Below, piece by piece: positions 20,345 through 32,664 of a DNA stretch of 64,000 nt (the stretch's first letter is position 1; every line of letters begins with the position of its first letter). Both the position numbers and the translations under genes were made by a program. This DNA comes from Zea mays. Its lineage: Eukaryota > Streptophyta > Magnoliopsida > Poales > Poaceae. The stretch is taken from NCBI RefSeq assembly GCF_902167145.1, contig NC_050104.1, positions 102,063,849 through 102,127,848 on the forward strand. Reading direction: 5' to 3'. The notes under the pieces are model-generated. The model searched no databases, was not told the origin of the DNA, and saw only the letters and a list, made by a program, of their open reading frames with translations.

Positions 20345-21985
20345 AGATATATTTTGAAGAAATTCAAGATGGGCTAATAGGACAATATTCAACAAGTGAT
20401 GCTAATGTAACAGAACAAGTTAAAATATCTGAGGCAAGAGAAGCACCACCACAATCACGAAGGTCAGCAAGGCTTCGCGAGACACGAGAGGAAGTGTTGT
20501 TGTTAGACAACGATGAACTTGCAACATATGTGGGAGCAATGGTGGACCTAGATTTCAAGTCATGGCAAGTTACCACGAGATCCAAAATAGATTCTATGGA
20601 AGATAATCAAGTTTGGAACTTGGTTGACCGCCTCATGGTGTTAGATCTATAGATATGGATGAAAAAGTTTATATCTATAAAGCTCGACTTGTTGCAAAGG
20701 GTTTTCGAAAAGTTCAAGGAGTTAACTACGACGAGTCATTCTTGCTGGTGGTGATGCTTAAATCTATTTAGATCATTCTAGCTATAGCCGCATATTTCGA
20801 TTATGAGATTTGACAGATGGATGTTGAAACAACTTTTCTAAAGGGAAGCTAGATGAGGACGTGTATATGATATAACCCAAGGGTTTTCTTGATCTGATCA
20901 ATGCTGGAAAGATATATAAACTTCATAAATCTGTTTATGGTTTAAACCAAGCATCTTGGAGTTGGAACATTCGTTTTGATGAAATAGTCAAAGGGTTTGG
21001 TTTTCATTAGAATGAAGCGGAAGCTTGTGTTTACAAGAAGAAAAGTAGGAGCGCTGTTGCATTTCTGATCTTATATGTAGATGACATATTATTGATTGGG
21101 AATGACATTCCTATGCTAGAATCCATAAAACCTCACTAAAAACAGTTTTCCTATGAAGGACTTAGGGGAAGCAAAATATATTCTAGGAATAAGGATCTAT
21201 AGAGATATGTCGAAGAGACTTGTAGGATTATGCCAAGATACGTACAGTGATAAGGTGTTGAAATGATTTAACATGGAACAATCCAAGAAAGGGTTGTTAC
21301 CTATGTCACATGGCATACACCATAGCAAGGCTTAGTGTTCCTCGACGGCTGATGGGCTTCGACAATTGGTTCTATAATGTACGCCATGATAAGTACATGC
21401 CTAGATGTCTCATATGCTCTAAGTGTTATGGGCAGGCACCAAGCTGATCCAGGTATGAGTCATTAGAGATTGATAAAAATTATTATTAAGTACTTAAAAA
21501 CGACTAAAGATATGTTCCTAATCTATGGAGGTGAGAAGGAGCTCATTATAACTGGTTACACCGATGCTAGCTTCCAAACTGATCTGGACAATCTAAAATC
21601 ACAGTTAGGTTTTGTGTTCACATTAAATAGTGGTGTCGTTAGTTGGAAAACATCCAAGCAGGAGATCGTGGCCGATTCTACAACAGAAGACGAGTACATT
21701 GCACCTTCTGAATCTACGAAGGAAGATGTTTGGATAAAGAAGTTCCTCATTGAACTTGGTGTGTATCCAAATGTGACTAGACCATTGAACCTCTATTGTG
21801 ACAATAATGGGGCTACTGCGCAAGCTAAAGAGCCAAGGAATCACCAGAAAAACAAACATGCACTACAGAAGTTTCACCTCATTCGAGAGTTCGTTAGACG
21901 GGGTCAGATCTTGAGATGCAAAATACATAGGATTTGAATGTTGTTGATCCTTTGACGAAACCTATTCCATAGCCTAAGCATGTCA
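20345..21985 (+). pseudogene. Copia reverse transcriptase-RNase H remnant
   Basis: Begins in the integrase-RT linker (RRSARLRETREEV), enters RT at DNQVWNLVD and keeps QMDVET-like, LHKSVYGLNQAS and the catalytic YVDD (LYVDDILLIGND, near 21076). It then reaches RNase H with GYTDASFQTD, EDEYIA and LYCDNNGA in the open stretch 21470-21937. Many stops and shifts occur before 21470. No Gag, protease or integrase precedes it and no LTR can be recognised, so it is a 5'-truncated fragment in the same orientation as the host gene. It shows high similarity in style, not in sequence, to the Sirevirus RT here, so it is a different copia lineage. Confidence 0.82.
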
Positions 21986-22045
21986 CATGAGATCTATGGA
22001 TATTAGATATCTTCTAGATTAACTCTAACATGTACCGCGGATGTT

Positions 22046-22835
22046 TGAAAGTCGCCTAGAGGGGGGCGAATAGGCAAAACGTGAAAATTATAAGCTTTGA
22101 ACACGAACTACACCGGGGTTAGGATTAGAAATAAGTAATAACAAATTTGGAGTGCGGAAGAGAGCTATTCTTGCTATGAGATGCTCAATCGATGCGGATG
22201 ACTTTAGGAGCAAACTCAAAAAGATTGTGAGCAAGAGAACTTAGAGAGAGGGAAGAGGAGGAATCAAATCGTAAGATAATGATCAACACAAATGAACACA
22301 ACGATTTGTTTCTCGAGGTTCGGTTCCAAAGAACCTACTCCCCATTGAGGAGGCCACGTAGGCTGGGTCTCTTTCAACCCTTTCCCTCTCTCAAATGATC
22401 ACTTAGATCGATTGAGTGCTTCTCCTTAATCTCGAGGGTCACTTAGACCCCACAAGGATCACCACACACTTAGGTGTCTCTTGCTAGCTTTACAAGTTAC
22501 TTGAGAGTTCAGAAGGAGATGAAGAAAGCACGATTAAGAAAACCAAGCAACAAGAGCAACAAATGAAACACTGGATCACACTCTCTCAAGTCACTAATCA
22601 CTAATGATTACTAGTCGCAATTATGGCACTTGGAGAGGTTTGGAAACTTTGAATGTGTCTTGGAATGAATTGCTTGCTCTTGTATTAAATGTGAGTGAGT
22701 AGAGTGCTTGTAAGAAGTGAATGGAGGTGGTTGGGGTTGTATTTATAGCCGCCAACCACTTTCTAGCCGTTGCCTCCTTTCTGCCGACCGTGGACGGTCC
22801 GTGCCCTTGGTCCGGACAGGCCGCCCCTCCACATC
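22046..22835 (-). mobile_element. Element B: Sirevirus LTR fragment, same family as D
   Basis: Starts TGAAAGTCGCCTAGAGGGG, the reverse complement of the D LTR end (GGCGACTTTCA at 34501-34508), and follows the D LTR backwards through the 34100-34500 and 24680-24775 sequence, including the TATA region (GTATTTATAGCC). It is cut at 22836 by the next insertion. The left target would be ATGTT (22041-22045). Its other end is not in the window. Confidence 0.8.
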
Positions 22836-24052
22836 TGTCACACCCGGATTTTAGGAGCATCCAAAACCCGGACGTGAAATAATCACCAAGTGTGCTAGGA
22901 TCAAGTCTTACACATATGATGACTCATGGTACAAAAACAAATATCACAACATTAATATATAATGGAGTTATGTACAAGATAATTAAATAATTACATCATA
23001 CGAAGACAACGATCCAGCAACCAAAGTTGACTGGGAGATGATGGCCTAGACCTCTCACGGTTTCATTACACCATCCTCAAAGCGCCTCATCCTGTGGTAC
23101 CTGTTCTTGACCTAGGGGGATGTGAGTACAACAAGGGTGAGCTCACATACGTTCATCGCTCAACAAGTTGTGAGGAATAATGTGCATGAACTCACCAATG
23201 GTGGGAGCCCATGTGAAGTGTAAGGCTTACCAAAAGAGATGGCTAAAGCTTAGCATTGCTTTTAAATTGGTCAAAATTTTATTAGCAGTTACTAGGTATA
23301 AGTAGATACCAACCCAATTAAATAAGATATCAAGATTATTAACAAGACCCACAATGCAATGCAAATGACAGATTAAGTTTAATTCCATAAGTTAATCATG
23401 TGAGTGTCCAAGCCGCTCATGACCGTGACCACGGCTGATATACCAGTTTTACACTCTACAGAGGTTGCACATATTTACCCACAAGTCATGTTACCCATTT
23501 GCTACGGGGTTGTACGGACCCCAAACACCTCTACCAAGGAAGCGAGGCAGGGTAGCACTACGAGGCCTTTCCAAAGTTCCACTAGTTCGAGAAACCCCGC
23601 TACGAATTCAGGAAGAAGGAAGCATAGGAATCCCTCGTCCGAAAAGCTTTACAGACAGTTCGACCAAAGGACCTCCGTATACTCTACAGCGATGCCTCCC
23701 CACTTGCCCCTACCCGGGTAAGGTAATCTCTCCCTAGCTTTCCTAATTATTTGGCCAAGGGCGTCCCATTCCACCCTTGTGCTAACACTGTTTTCCCGGG
23801 TGGTTCTCCATGTTCCAATTAACAATATGATCTTATCATGAACAATAATTAAACAACAACATAATTGAAACATGATCATAATAAAACATTAGTTTCCCAA
23901 AACCAGGTAGAGCAATAGCAAATCTACCCAATAATTCAACTGTTTGCAAGGTGGGGGATAAACAATGCTAGGGAAACCTATTAGGTCCCATCAAATTAAC
24001 CTGAGCATGTCACAGTGATTAACATGAACATTATTAGGTAAAAAGGAGTGAT
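22836..24052 (-). mobile_element. Element C: LTR part of a LARD-like element, same family as H
   Basis: Begins TGTCACACCCGG and matches, on the minus strand, the last 1.2 kb of the H LTRs (compare 57760-58982): GCCTCATCCTGTGGTACC, CAACAAGTTGTGAGGAATAA and AAGTCATGTTACCCATTTGC all have counterparts. It breaks off where D begins. The left target would be ACATC (22831-22835). No internal region is present in the window. Confidence 0.8.
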
Positions 24053-24775
24053 TGAAAGGGAAATCGGGTTAACCATTTCCTATAATTAATTTTGGTGGTT
24101 GATGACCAACGCAAACACATGGACTAACTAGTTTGCCTAGAACTCATGTATTACAGGTGCATAAGGTTCAACACAAGCCAATATAATAACCAAGTTAGGG
24201 ACATAATTCTAAAGGAGCAAAAGGACTTGAGTGTGCTGAACAATGGCGCAGCGGACTGTCCGGTATGCCACCAGACAGTGTCCGGTGCACCAGGATCGTA
24301 CAGATGTCAACCAGCCACTCTCGGGAATTCCAGGGCGCGCTCCGCTATAATTCACTGGACTGTCCAGTGTGCCACCGGACTGTCCGGTGAGCCAGCGGGC
24401 AATGGCTATCCAGCGCCAACGGTCGACTGAAAAAGTACCTGCCATGATGCACAATGCGTGGCAGAAGTCAGAGCAGGAAGTCAAAGGGGCACCGGACTGT
24501 CTAGTGTGGCACCGGACTGTCCGGTGCCTCATGAGGACAAAGCCTCCAACGGTCGACTAGCTCTTAACCCTAACGGTTGGGTGACGTGGCAGCGCACCGG
24601 ATAAGGAACTGTGCCTGTCTGGTGGCGCACCGGACTGTCCGGTGCGCCTATCGCCAGCACCCAACGGCTATGGAAGTGGTTGGGGGCTATAAATACCCCA
24701 ACCACCTCATTCATAACCATCCAAGCATTCCAAACATCTCATTCAATACAAGAGCAAAAGACTCCACTCCAAGAC
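24053..24775 (+). repeat. D 5' LTR, upstream part
   Basis: Starts TGAAAGGGAAATCGGG. 24240-24660 holds at least six copies of palindromes built on CACCGGACTGTCCGGTG. TATAAATA lies at 24688-24695. It is interrupted by E after 24775. Confidence 0.9.
24688..24695 (+). promoter_or_regulatory. TATA box of the D LTR
   Basis: TATAAATA, 80 bp before the E insertion. E therefore entered near the transcription start and should have silenced D. Confidence 0.6.
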
Positions 24776-26144
24776 TGAGAGCACCTAGAGGGGGGTGAAT
24801 AGGTGATCCTGTAAAATCAAACACTAAATAGCCACAAGACTTAGTTTATTAGAGAGTTAGTGCGACTAAGTAGCTTTAAAGCGAGTTCTTGTGAACACAA
24901 CGATCACAGAGAAAGCAACACAAGAGACACACAATTTTTATCCCGTGGTTCGGCTAAGTAATACTTGCCTACTTCCACGTTGTGGCGTTCCAATGGACGA
25001 GGGTTGCACTCAGCCCCTTTCAAGTGATCCGATGATCAACTTGAATACCACAGTCTTTTCCTTAGAGTCTTTTCCCGTGTGCGAGGAACCTCCACATTTT
25101 GGAGTCAGCCGCCCTTACAATAGAGATCACAAAGAAAGCACAGAGTAAGGTTGGGGAGAGCAACACACGCAAGCCTCAAATCTGTAACACAACCACGCAC
25201 ACAAGTCACGACTTGAGCTCGAAACACAACACATGGAGTTCGCAACTCAAATGGAGCTCAAATCACTAACACAGAGAATCAAATGCGTGGAGTTGGGGTC
25301 TGGGAGTCTTAGAATGTTTCTTGAAAGCTTGGTGTACTCCTGCATGCTCCTAGGGGTCCCTTTTATAGCCCCAAGGCAGCTAGGAGCTGTTGGAGACAAT
25401 CTTGGCAGGCAATTCCTGCCTTCTGTCGAGTGGTGCACCTGACAGTCCGGTGCACCACCGGACAGCCCCTGTTCCTGTCCGGTGCACGATCTCCTTCCAA
25501 ATTAGGCGCATCCGACCGTTGCTCCTCTGGGCCCGTTGGCGCACCGGACACTGTCCGGTGCACACCGAACAGTCCGGTGCACCAGCTGTCCGTTGGAGCA
25601 GTCCACGTGTCTCCCATAGATTGCGCGACCGACCATTGGCGCTGGCGATCGTTGGCTCACCGAACAGTCCGGTGCACCATCGGACAGTCCGGTGAATTAT
25701 AGCCATGTCGCCTTTTCCATTTCCCGAGAGCGGCGAGTTCGTCATGGATGACTCACCGGATAGTCCGGTGCACCACCGGATAGTCTGGTGAATTATAGCT
25801 GTACAACTCCGTCGATTCCCGAGACCGGCTACTTCACCGTTGACCAGCCTGGCGCACCGGATACTGTCCGGTGCACCACCGGACAATCCAGTGTGCTAGG
25901 CCGAGCTAGTGTTGGCTGCACACAGCTAACTCTTTCCCTTTTCTTTTCTCCTTCTTTTGTCACTGTTTCTAGCACTTAGACAAACACATTAGTATTCAAC
26001 AACAATATTCTAAGTATAGAAACATACCTTGTAATATGATTTGTATTTCTCTCTTCATTTAGCACACAAGAATTTAATCAATCGCGTTGGGCATTTAATC
26101 ACCAAAACATTATAGAAATGGCCTAAGGGCACAGTTCCCTTTCA
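24776..26144 (-). repeat. E 3' LTR
   Basis: 1369 bp. A minus-strand TATAAAAG lies at 25360-25367. 25430-25890 is packed with CACCGGACAGTCCGGTG-type palindromes. Relative to the other LTR it keeps about 20 bp near 25665-25695 that the right copy lacks, as expected for slippage between palindromes. Confidence 0.93.
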
Positions 26145-26540
26145 ATCTCCCCCTTTTTGGTGATTCATGCCAACACATCACAAAGCAACAGAAAGAAGTG
26201 CAACATCAATGCAAATGAAGATCAAATTCTCTTTACTTAGGATTTGACATATTTGGATCATTCTTTGCCACCACTTGGTTTGTTTTTGCAAATCAAATTC
26301 ATTTTCCTATCTCTAAGTTAAACATGATTGTTTGGGCACATAGAGAGATATTCCAAGAGTAAAATTGATCAAGTGCCAAAAACTCCCCCTTTTCCCATAG
26401 TCAAAATTCTCCCCCAACAGAGACCAAATTTTGCAATAAGAGTATTTTGAGCAAATCACAAATTCTTACTCTATTATTTTAAAAAATTCACAAGTGGTTG
26501 GCTGATCCATTTGCTTTGGCCTTAATTTCTCCCCCTTTGG
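26145..26540 (-). other. Cluster of polypurine tracts in E
   Basis: The primer tract next to the LTR is minus-strand AAAAAGGGGGAGAT (26145-26160). Three similar tracts occur upstream at 26381-26395, 26407-26416 and 26526-26540. Several PPT copies before the 3' LTR are a known Sirevirus trait. Confidence 0.8.
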
Positions 26541-26979
26541 CATTAAGCACCAAAACAGGATTATTCTTGGCCCTTGAACCCCATTGCCTCACCAAAAATG
26601 TCAATTAAGAGCAAAAAGGCAATGAGAGCATAAGTATGGACTTGGAATTAAATACACTAATACCGGAGTGCAGTGGAAGTCTTTTCATCGTCCAAGTTCG
26701 CCTTTCCCTTTCAATGCACCTTTGAGACTACATCAAGTATACTCAAACAAACATGTTAGTCTCAAAGGGTCAAGTTGTAGCACATCTCCCTCTTAATATG
26801 TGCATCATTTGCATATGGACTTGTGAGGTCCAGGGATCACTTGTACAACTTGGGCACCATAAATAAACGATAATTGATTTAAATGCACAAGGTAGCATGA
26901 TCAAAGGCATAGAACACATGTATGCTATAGATCAATCCAAGTTACGCGAATCTAAGACATTTAGCTCACTACGCAACCT

Positions 26980-28780
26980 TCAAAATGTTTTCTCATCCAA
27001 CGGCTTGGTGAAGATATCGGCTAGCTGGTTCTCGGTGCTAATATGATAAATATCGATATCTCCCTTTTGCTGGTGATCCCTCAGGAAGTGATGCCGGATG
27101 TATATGTGTTTAGTGCGGCTGTGTTCAACAGGATTATCTGCCAAGCGGATTGCACTCTCATTGTCACATAGGAGTGGGACCTTGCTCAGATTGTAGCCAA
27201 AGTCCCGGAGGGTTTGCCTCATCCAAAGTAGTTGCGCGCAACACTGTCCTGCGACAACATACTCAGCCTCACTGATGGATAGGGCAACGGATGTCTATTT
27301 CTTGGAACTCTAGGACACCAGGGACCTTCCTAGAAATTGGCACGTCCCTAATGTACTCTTCCTATCAACATTGCACCCGGCATAATCAGAGTCTGCGTAT
27401 CCAATTAAGTCAAAGGTAGACCCCTTTGGATACCAGATCCCGAAGCACGGCGTAGCAACTAAATATCGAAGAATTTGCTTAACGGCCATAAGGTGACATT
27501 CCTTGGGATCGAATTGATATCTAGCATACAAGCATACACTAAGCATAATGTCCGGTCTACTAGCACATAAATAAAGTAATGAACCTATCATGAACCGGTA
27601 TGCCTTTTGATCAACGGACTTACCTCCTTTGTTGAGGTCGACATGCCCATCAGTTCCCATCGGTGTCTTTGCGGGCTTGGCGTCCTTCATCCCAAACCTC
27701 TTGAGAAGATCCGGAGTGTACTTCGTTTGGGAGATGAAAGTGCCGTCCTTGAGTTGCTTCACTTGGAATCCAAGGAAGTATGTCAACTCGCCCATCATCG
27801 ACATTTCGAATTTTTGCATCATCACCATGCTAAACTCCTCACAGGACTTTTGGTTAGTAGAACCAAATATTATGTCGTCGACATAAATTTGGCACACAAA
27901 GAGATCACCATCACAAGTCTTGGTAAAAAGAGTGGGATCAGCTTTCCCAACCTTGAAAGCATTAGCAATTAAGAAATCTCTAAGGCATTCATACCATGCT
28001 CTTGGGGCTTGCTTAAGTCCATAGAGCGCCTTAGAGAGCTTATACATGTGGTCGGGATACATGTCATCCTCAAAGCCAGGTGGTTGTTCCACGTATACCT
28101 CCTCCTTGATTGGCCCATTGAGGAAAGCGCTCTTCATGTCCATTTGAAATAGCCTAAAAGAGTGGTGAGCGGCATAGGCTAGCAAAATTCGAATTGACTC
28201 TAGCCTACCCACAGGAGCAAAAGTCTCCTCGAAATCCAAACCTGTGACTTGGGCATAACCTTTTGCCACAAGTTGAGCCTTATTTCTTGTCACCACTCCG
28301 TGCTCGTCTTGCTTGTTGCAGAACACCCACTTGGTTCCCACAACGTTTTGCTTTGGATGTGACACCAGGCTCCAGACTTCATTCCTTTTGAAGTTGTTGA
28401 GCTCTTCCTGCATGGCCAACGCCCAGTCCGGATCCTGCAGGGCCTCTTCTACCCTGAAAGGCTCAATAGAAGAGACAAACGAGTAATGCTCACAAAAATT
28501 AGCTAATCGCGAGCGAGTAGTTACTCCCTTGCTGATGTCACCCAAAATCTGATCGACGGGGTGATGTTTTTGGATCGACGCTCGGACTTGAGTTGGAGGG
28601 GCCCGTGGTGCTTCTTCCTCCATCACTTGATCTTCCTGTGCTCCCCCGTGATCCTGCCCTTCTTCTTGAGGTACCTGTCCATCATCTTTAGTTGGGGGAT
28701 GCACCAGTGTCGAGGAAGAAGGCTGATCTTGTTCCTGTAGTTCCTGTGGTCGCACATCACCTATCGCCATCGTGCGCATT
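26980..28780 (-). pseudogene. E reverse transcriptase and RNase H
   Basis: The open stretch 27310-28779 starts in the linker, then RT with [37 protein letters not shown] and catalytic YVDD ([10 protein letters not shown]), then RNase [11 protein letters not shown]. Two stops lie side by side: TAG at 27310-27312 where Trp is usual and TAG at 27295-27297 where Gln is usual. The frame then continues to the end (SEAEYV, LCDNESAIRLA, HIYIRHHFLRD, ending DEKTF at 26980). With only these two changes this half of pol is otherwise complete. Confidence 0.9.
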
Positions 28781-29642
28781 GCAGCCGTTGGAACTTCATC
28801 TTTATCTATATCATCAAGATCAACTTGCTCTCTTGGAGAGCCATTAGTCTCATCAAATACAACATCGCTAGAGACTTCAACTTATCCCGATGATTTGTTG
28901 AAGACCCTATATGCCTTTGTATTGGAGTCATACCCTAGTAAAAACCCTTCTACTACCTTGGGAGCAAATTTAGAATGTCTACCTTTCTTCACCAGAATGT
29001 AGCATTTGCTCCCAAATACATGAAAGTAAGAGACATTGGGTTTGTTACCGGTAAGTAGTTAGTAGGAGGTCTTCTTGAGGAGGCGATGCAGATAGAGCCG
29101 GTTTAAGGTGTGGCAGGCTGTGTTCACAGCTTTCGACCAAAACTGCTCAGGCGTCCTGAACTCTCCTAGCATCATTCTCGCCATGTCGATAAGCGTCATG
29201 TTCTTCCTCTCTACCACACTGTTTTGTTGTGGTGTGTAGGGAGCAGAGAACTCGTGCTTGATGCCTTCCTCCTCAAGAAACTCTTCAACTTGTAGATTCT
29301 TGAACTCGGACCCATTGTCGCTCCTTATCTTTTCACTTTAAGATCAAACTCATTTTGAGCTCTCTTTAAGAAGCGCTTTAGGGTCCCTTGGGTTTCTGAC
29401 TTATCCTGTAAAAAGAACACCCAAGTGAAGCGGGAAAAATCATCAACAATTACAAGAACATACTTACTTCCCCCGATGCTTAGGTAGGCAACGGGTCCAA
29501 AGAGGTCCATGTGAAGAAGCTCCAGTGGTCTTGATGTTGTCATCACATTCTTGCTGTGATGAGTGCTTCCCACCTGTTTCCCTGCCTGACATGCTGCACA
29601 AGGTCTGTCTTTCTCAAAACAGACATCGGTTAGTCCTAACAC
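28781..29642 (-). pseudogene. E integrase
   Basis: CAACQAGKQVG and LLHMDLFGP (first catalytic Asp) are open to 29325, where a frameshift falls just before the second Asp (IRSDNGSEF). The third residue is in PYTPQQNSVVERKN. Stops follow at 29059-29061 (TSY*LLTG) and 28882-28884. The C-terminal GKR/KFAPK...GYDSNTKAYRVFN part is readable. It would have inserted E cDNA. Three or more lesions make it dead. Confidence 0.85.
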
Positions 29643-30181
29643 ATGATAGGGAGAAGTTTATGAAGGTTCTTCATCCCAACATGTGCTAGACGGCGATGCC
29701 AAAGCCAGCCCATATTAGTCTTAGCTATTAAGCATGCATCTAGATCGGCCTCCTCTTTCGAAAAATCAACTAAGTAGAGTTTGCCGTCTAATACACCCTT
29801 AAAAGCTAATGAACCATCACTCCTTCTAAAGACAGATACATCAACGTTTTTAAATAGACAATTGTAACCCATGTGACACAATTGACTTATAGAGAGAAGG
29901 TTGTACCCAAGTGACTCTACTAGAAATACATTCGATATTGAGTGCTCGTTAGTGATGGCAATCTTGCCCAAGCCTTTGACCTTGCCTTGGTTCCCATCTC
30001 CAAAGATGATCGTATCCAGGGAATCCTTGTTCTTGACATAGGAGGTGAACATCTTCTTTTCCCCCGTCATGTGGTTTGTGCATCCGCTGTCGATTATCCA
30101 GCTAGAGCCCCCGGATGCATAAACCAGCAAGGCAATTTTAAGCTTGGGTTTTAGGTACCCAACTCTTGTTGGGTCCTGCAA
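29636..30181 (-). pseudogene. E protease and GAG-pre-integrase region
   Basis: Reads SWIIDSGCTNHMTG (catalytic DSG), GDGNQGKVKGLGKI and NTNMGWLWHRRLAHVGM, the His part of the integrase zinc domain. It is open for about 180 residues. It is in a different frame from the Gag tail upstream, so a frameshift lies between 30181 and 30257. Confidence 0.88.
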
Positions 30182-30256
30182 GGTTAGTTAAAACAGTTTT
30201 TGGAACCCATATGCAAGTTTTATCTCCCTTGCATTTGGATCCCAGCTTCCTAGCAA

Positions 30257-32614
30257 CTACTTTTCATTCTTACATGAAAGTACAAAAGAAGTGTTGCAAG
30301 CATGAAAAACAGTAGTGGGTTCATTGAACATTTTCCTAGGCACATGAGGCACAATATGATTTCTCCTAGGCCTACTTATACCATGAACAAAAGTAGAGCT
30401 AGAGGCAAACATAGCATGTGAATCATTATAAGCAGTATGAACATAACTCTTATTACAATGAGAACGACTAGCACTTTTCCTATCATAAATAAAGGCATGG
30501 TTCCTTTGAGGACTACTCACCATAGGGGCCTCCCCTTTCTCCTTGTTGAGAACGAGAATCCTTTGGCTTGTTAAGTTCTTGGTTTCCTTTCGAAAACCAA
30601 GTCCATCCTTAATTGAGGGGTGTCTACCAATAGTGTAGGCATCCCTAGCAAATTTTAATTTATCAAAATCAATTTTGCAAGTCTTAAGTTGAGCATTAAG
30701 ACTTGCCACCTCATCATTTAATTTAGTAATAGAAATAAGATCCCTAGCAAATTTTAATTTATCAAAATCAATTTTGCAAGTCTTAAGTTGAGCATTAAGA
30801 CTTGCCACCTCATCATTTAATTTAGTAATAGAAATAAGATGTTCATCACCGGCATCAAAATCAAAGTCCTTACATCTATTACAAATATTAACATGCTCTA
30901 CACATGAACTTGTTTTACTAACTTCCTCTAGATTAGCATTTAATTCATCATTTAAATTCTTTAAACTAGAGATAAATTCATGGCAAGTAGATAACTCAGA
31001 AGATAGCATTTAATTTCTCTTAGTTTCTAAAGCGAGAGATTTTTGTACACTAACAAATTTGTCATGTTCCTCATACAAAATGTCCTCTTGCTTTTCTAGC
31101 AGTCTATATTTTTCATTTAGAGCATCAATTAATTCATTAATTTTCTCTACTTTGGCTCTATCTAAACCTTTAAATAAACCAGAGTAGTCTACTTCATCAT
31201 CGGAGGATTCCTCATCACTAGAAGAAGAGTACTTAGGGGAATCTCGAATACGTACCTTCTTCTCCTTAGCCATGAGGCAAGTGTGGCGTTCGTTGGGGAA
31301 GATCGAAGACTTGTCAAAGCCCGAGGTAGCCAATCCTTCATCGTCGGAGTCAGATGAGGAGCAGTCAGAATCCCACTCCTTTCCAGGATGTGCCTCGCCC
31401 TTCACCTTCCTGTAGTTCTTCTTCCTTTCCCTCTTCTCGCTCTTTTCTTGTCCCTGGTCATTATCATTATCGGGGCATTGTGCAATGAAATGACCAGTCT
31501 TACCGCATTTGAAGCAAGAGCGCTTTCCCCTTGTTTTGTTCTTGTTGGAGTACTCCTTGCGTCCTTTAAGCGTGGTCTTGAAGCGCTTGATGATAAGCAC
31601 CATTTCATCTTCATTGAGCCCGGCAGCCTCTACTTGTGCCACCTTGCTTGGTAGCGCCTCCCTGCTGCTGGTTGCTTTAAGAGCAACGGGTTGTGGCTCA
31701 TAGACGGGTAGTGGACTGTTTAGTGCATCGTCCACGTATCGAGCCTCCTTCACCACCATGCGGCCGCTCACGAATTTTCTGAGGATCTCCTCGGGTGTCA
31801 TTTTGGTGTACCTGGGGTTTTCACGAATAAGATTCACAAGATGGGGGTCAATTACAGTAAATGACCTTAGCATGAGTCGGACGACATCATGATCCGTCCA
31901 TCTTGTGCTTCCGTAGCTTCGGATCTTGTTGACCAGGGTCTTGAGCCTGTTGTAGGTCTGAGTTGGCTCCTCTCCCCTGATCATCGCGAACCTTCCCAGC
32001 TCGCCCTCCACCAGTTCCATCTTGGTAATCATGGTGGCATCATTTCCCTCATGTGATATTTTGAGGGTATCCGAGATCTGTTTGGCGTTGTCCAAGCCAC
32101 TTACTTTGTTATACTCATCCCTGCAAAGTGAAGCTAGCAAGACAGTAGTAGTTTGGGCATTTTTATGAATTTGTTCGTTAATCATCACAGGGTTATCCGT
32201 ACTATCGAAATGCATCCCATTTTCCACAAATTCCCAAATGCTAGGATGGAGAGAAAATAGATGACTACGCATTTTATGGCTCCAAAATGAGTAATCCTCT
32301 CCATCAAAGTGTGGAGGTTTTCCAAGAGGAATAGAAAGTAGATGTGCATTTGAATTGTATGGAATACGAGAATAATCAAAAGAATAATTTTGATTGACCG
32401 TCTTTTTCTTTGACGAGGAGTCATCGTCGTCGTCCCTTGGTGAAGAAGATGAGGCATCGCTGTTGTAGTAGATGATCTTCTTGATGCACCTCTTCTTCTT
32501 CCCGTCTCTCTTCTTGTGACTTGAACCAGAGTCGGTAGGCTTGTCGTCTCTTGGTTCATTAAAGAGGGACTCCTCCTTGTCGTTGACCACCATCCCCTTT
32601 CCCTTAGGATCCAT
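30257..32614 (-). pseudogene. E Gag with zinc knuckle and coiled-coil tail
   Basis: ATG at 32614 opens a 534-residue frame: a charged N-terminus, KPPHFDGEDYSFWSHKM, a capsid-like region, and the CCHC knuckle CFKCGKTGHFIAQC at about 31473-31515. An acidic Ser/Asp-rich stretch and a coiled coil follow. TAA at 31010-31012 ends it, but the same frame runs on to 30257 for 250 more residues (coiled coil, then RHPSIKDGLGF and HAFIYDRK), so one nonsense change splits a Gag of about 785 residues. A long coiled-coil extension is usual for Sirevirus Gag. Confidence 0.88.
30642..30839 (-). repeat. Perfect 99-bp tandem duplication in the E Gag coiled coil
   Basis: 30642-30740 and 30741-30839 are identical by eye, repeating 33 residues (LISITKLNDEVAS... 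to KFARD) in frame. Confidence 0.95.
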
Positions 32615-32650
32615 CTCTTCGGGCAGTTAGTCCCTTAGATGAAGAGTACT

Positions 32651-32662
32651 GCTCTGATACCA
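32651..32662 (-). other. E primer binding site
   Basis: Minus-strand TGGTATCAGAGC, complementary to the initiator-Met tRNA end, two bases inside the 5' LTR. Confidence 0.9.
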
Positions 32663-32664
32663 AT

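Noticed and set aside
25430..25890. CRISPR-like regular repeats
   Set aside because: The repeats are self-palindromic LTR motifs with irregular spacing inside a plant Sirevirus. No cas genes and no prokaryotic context.
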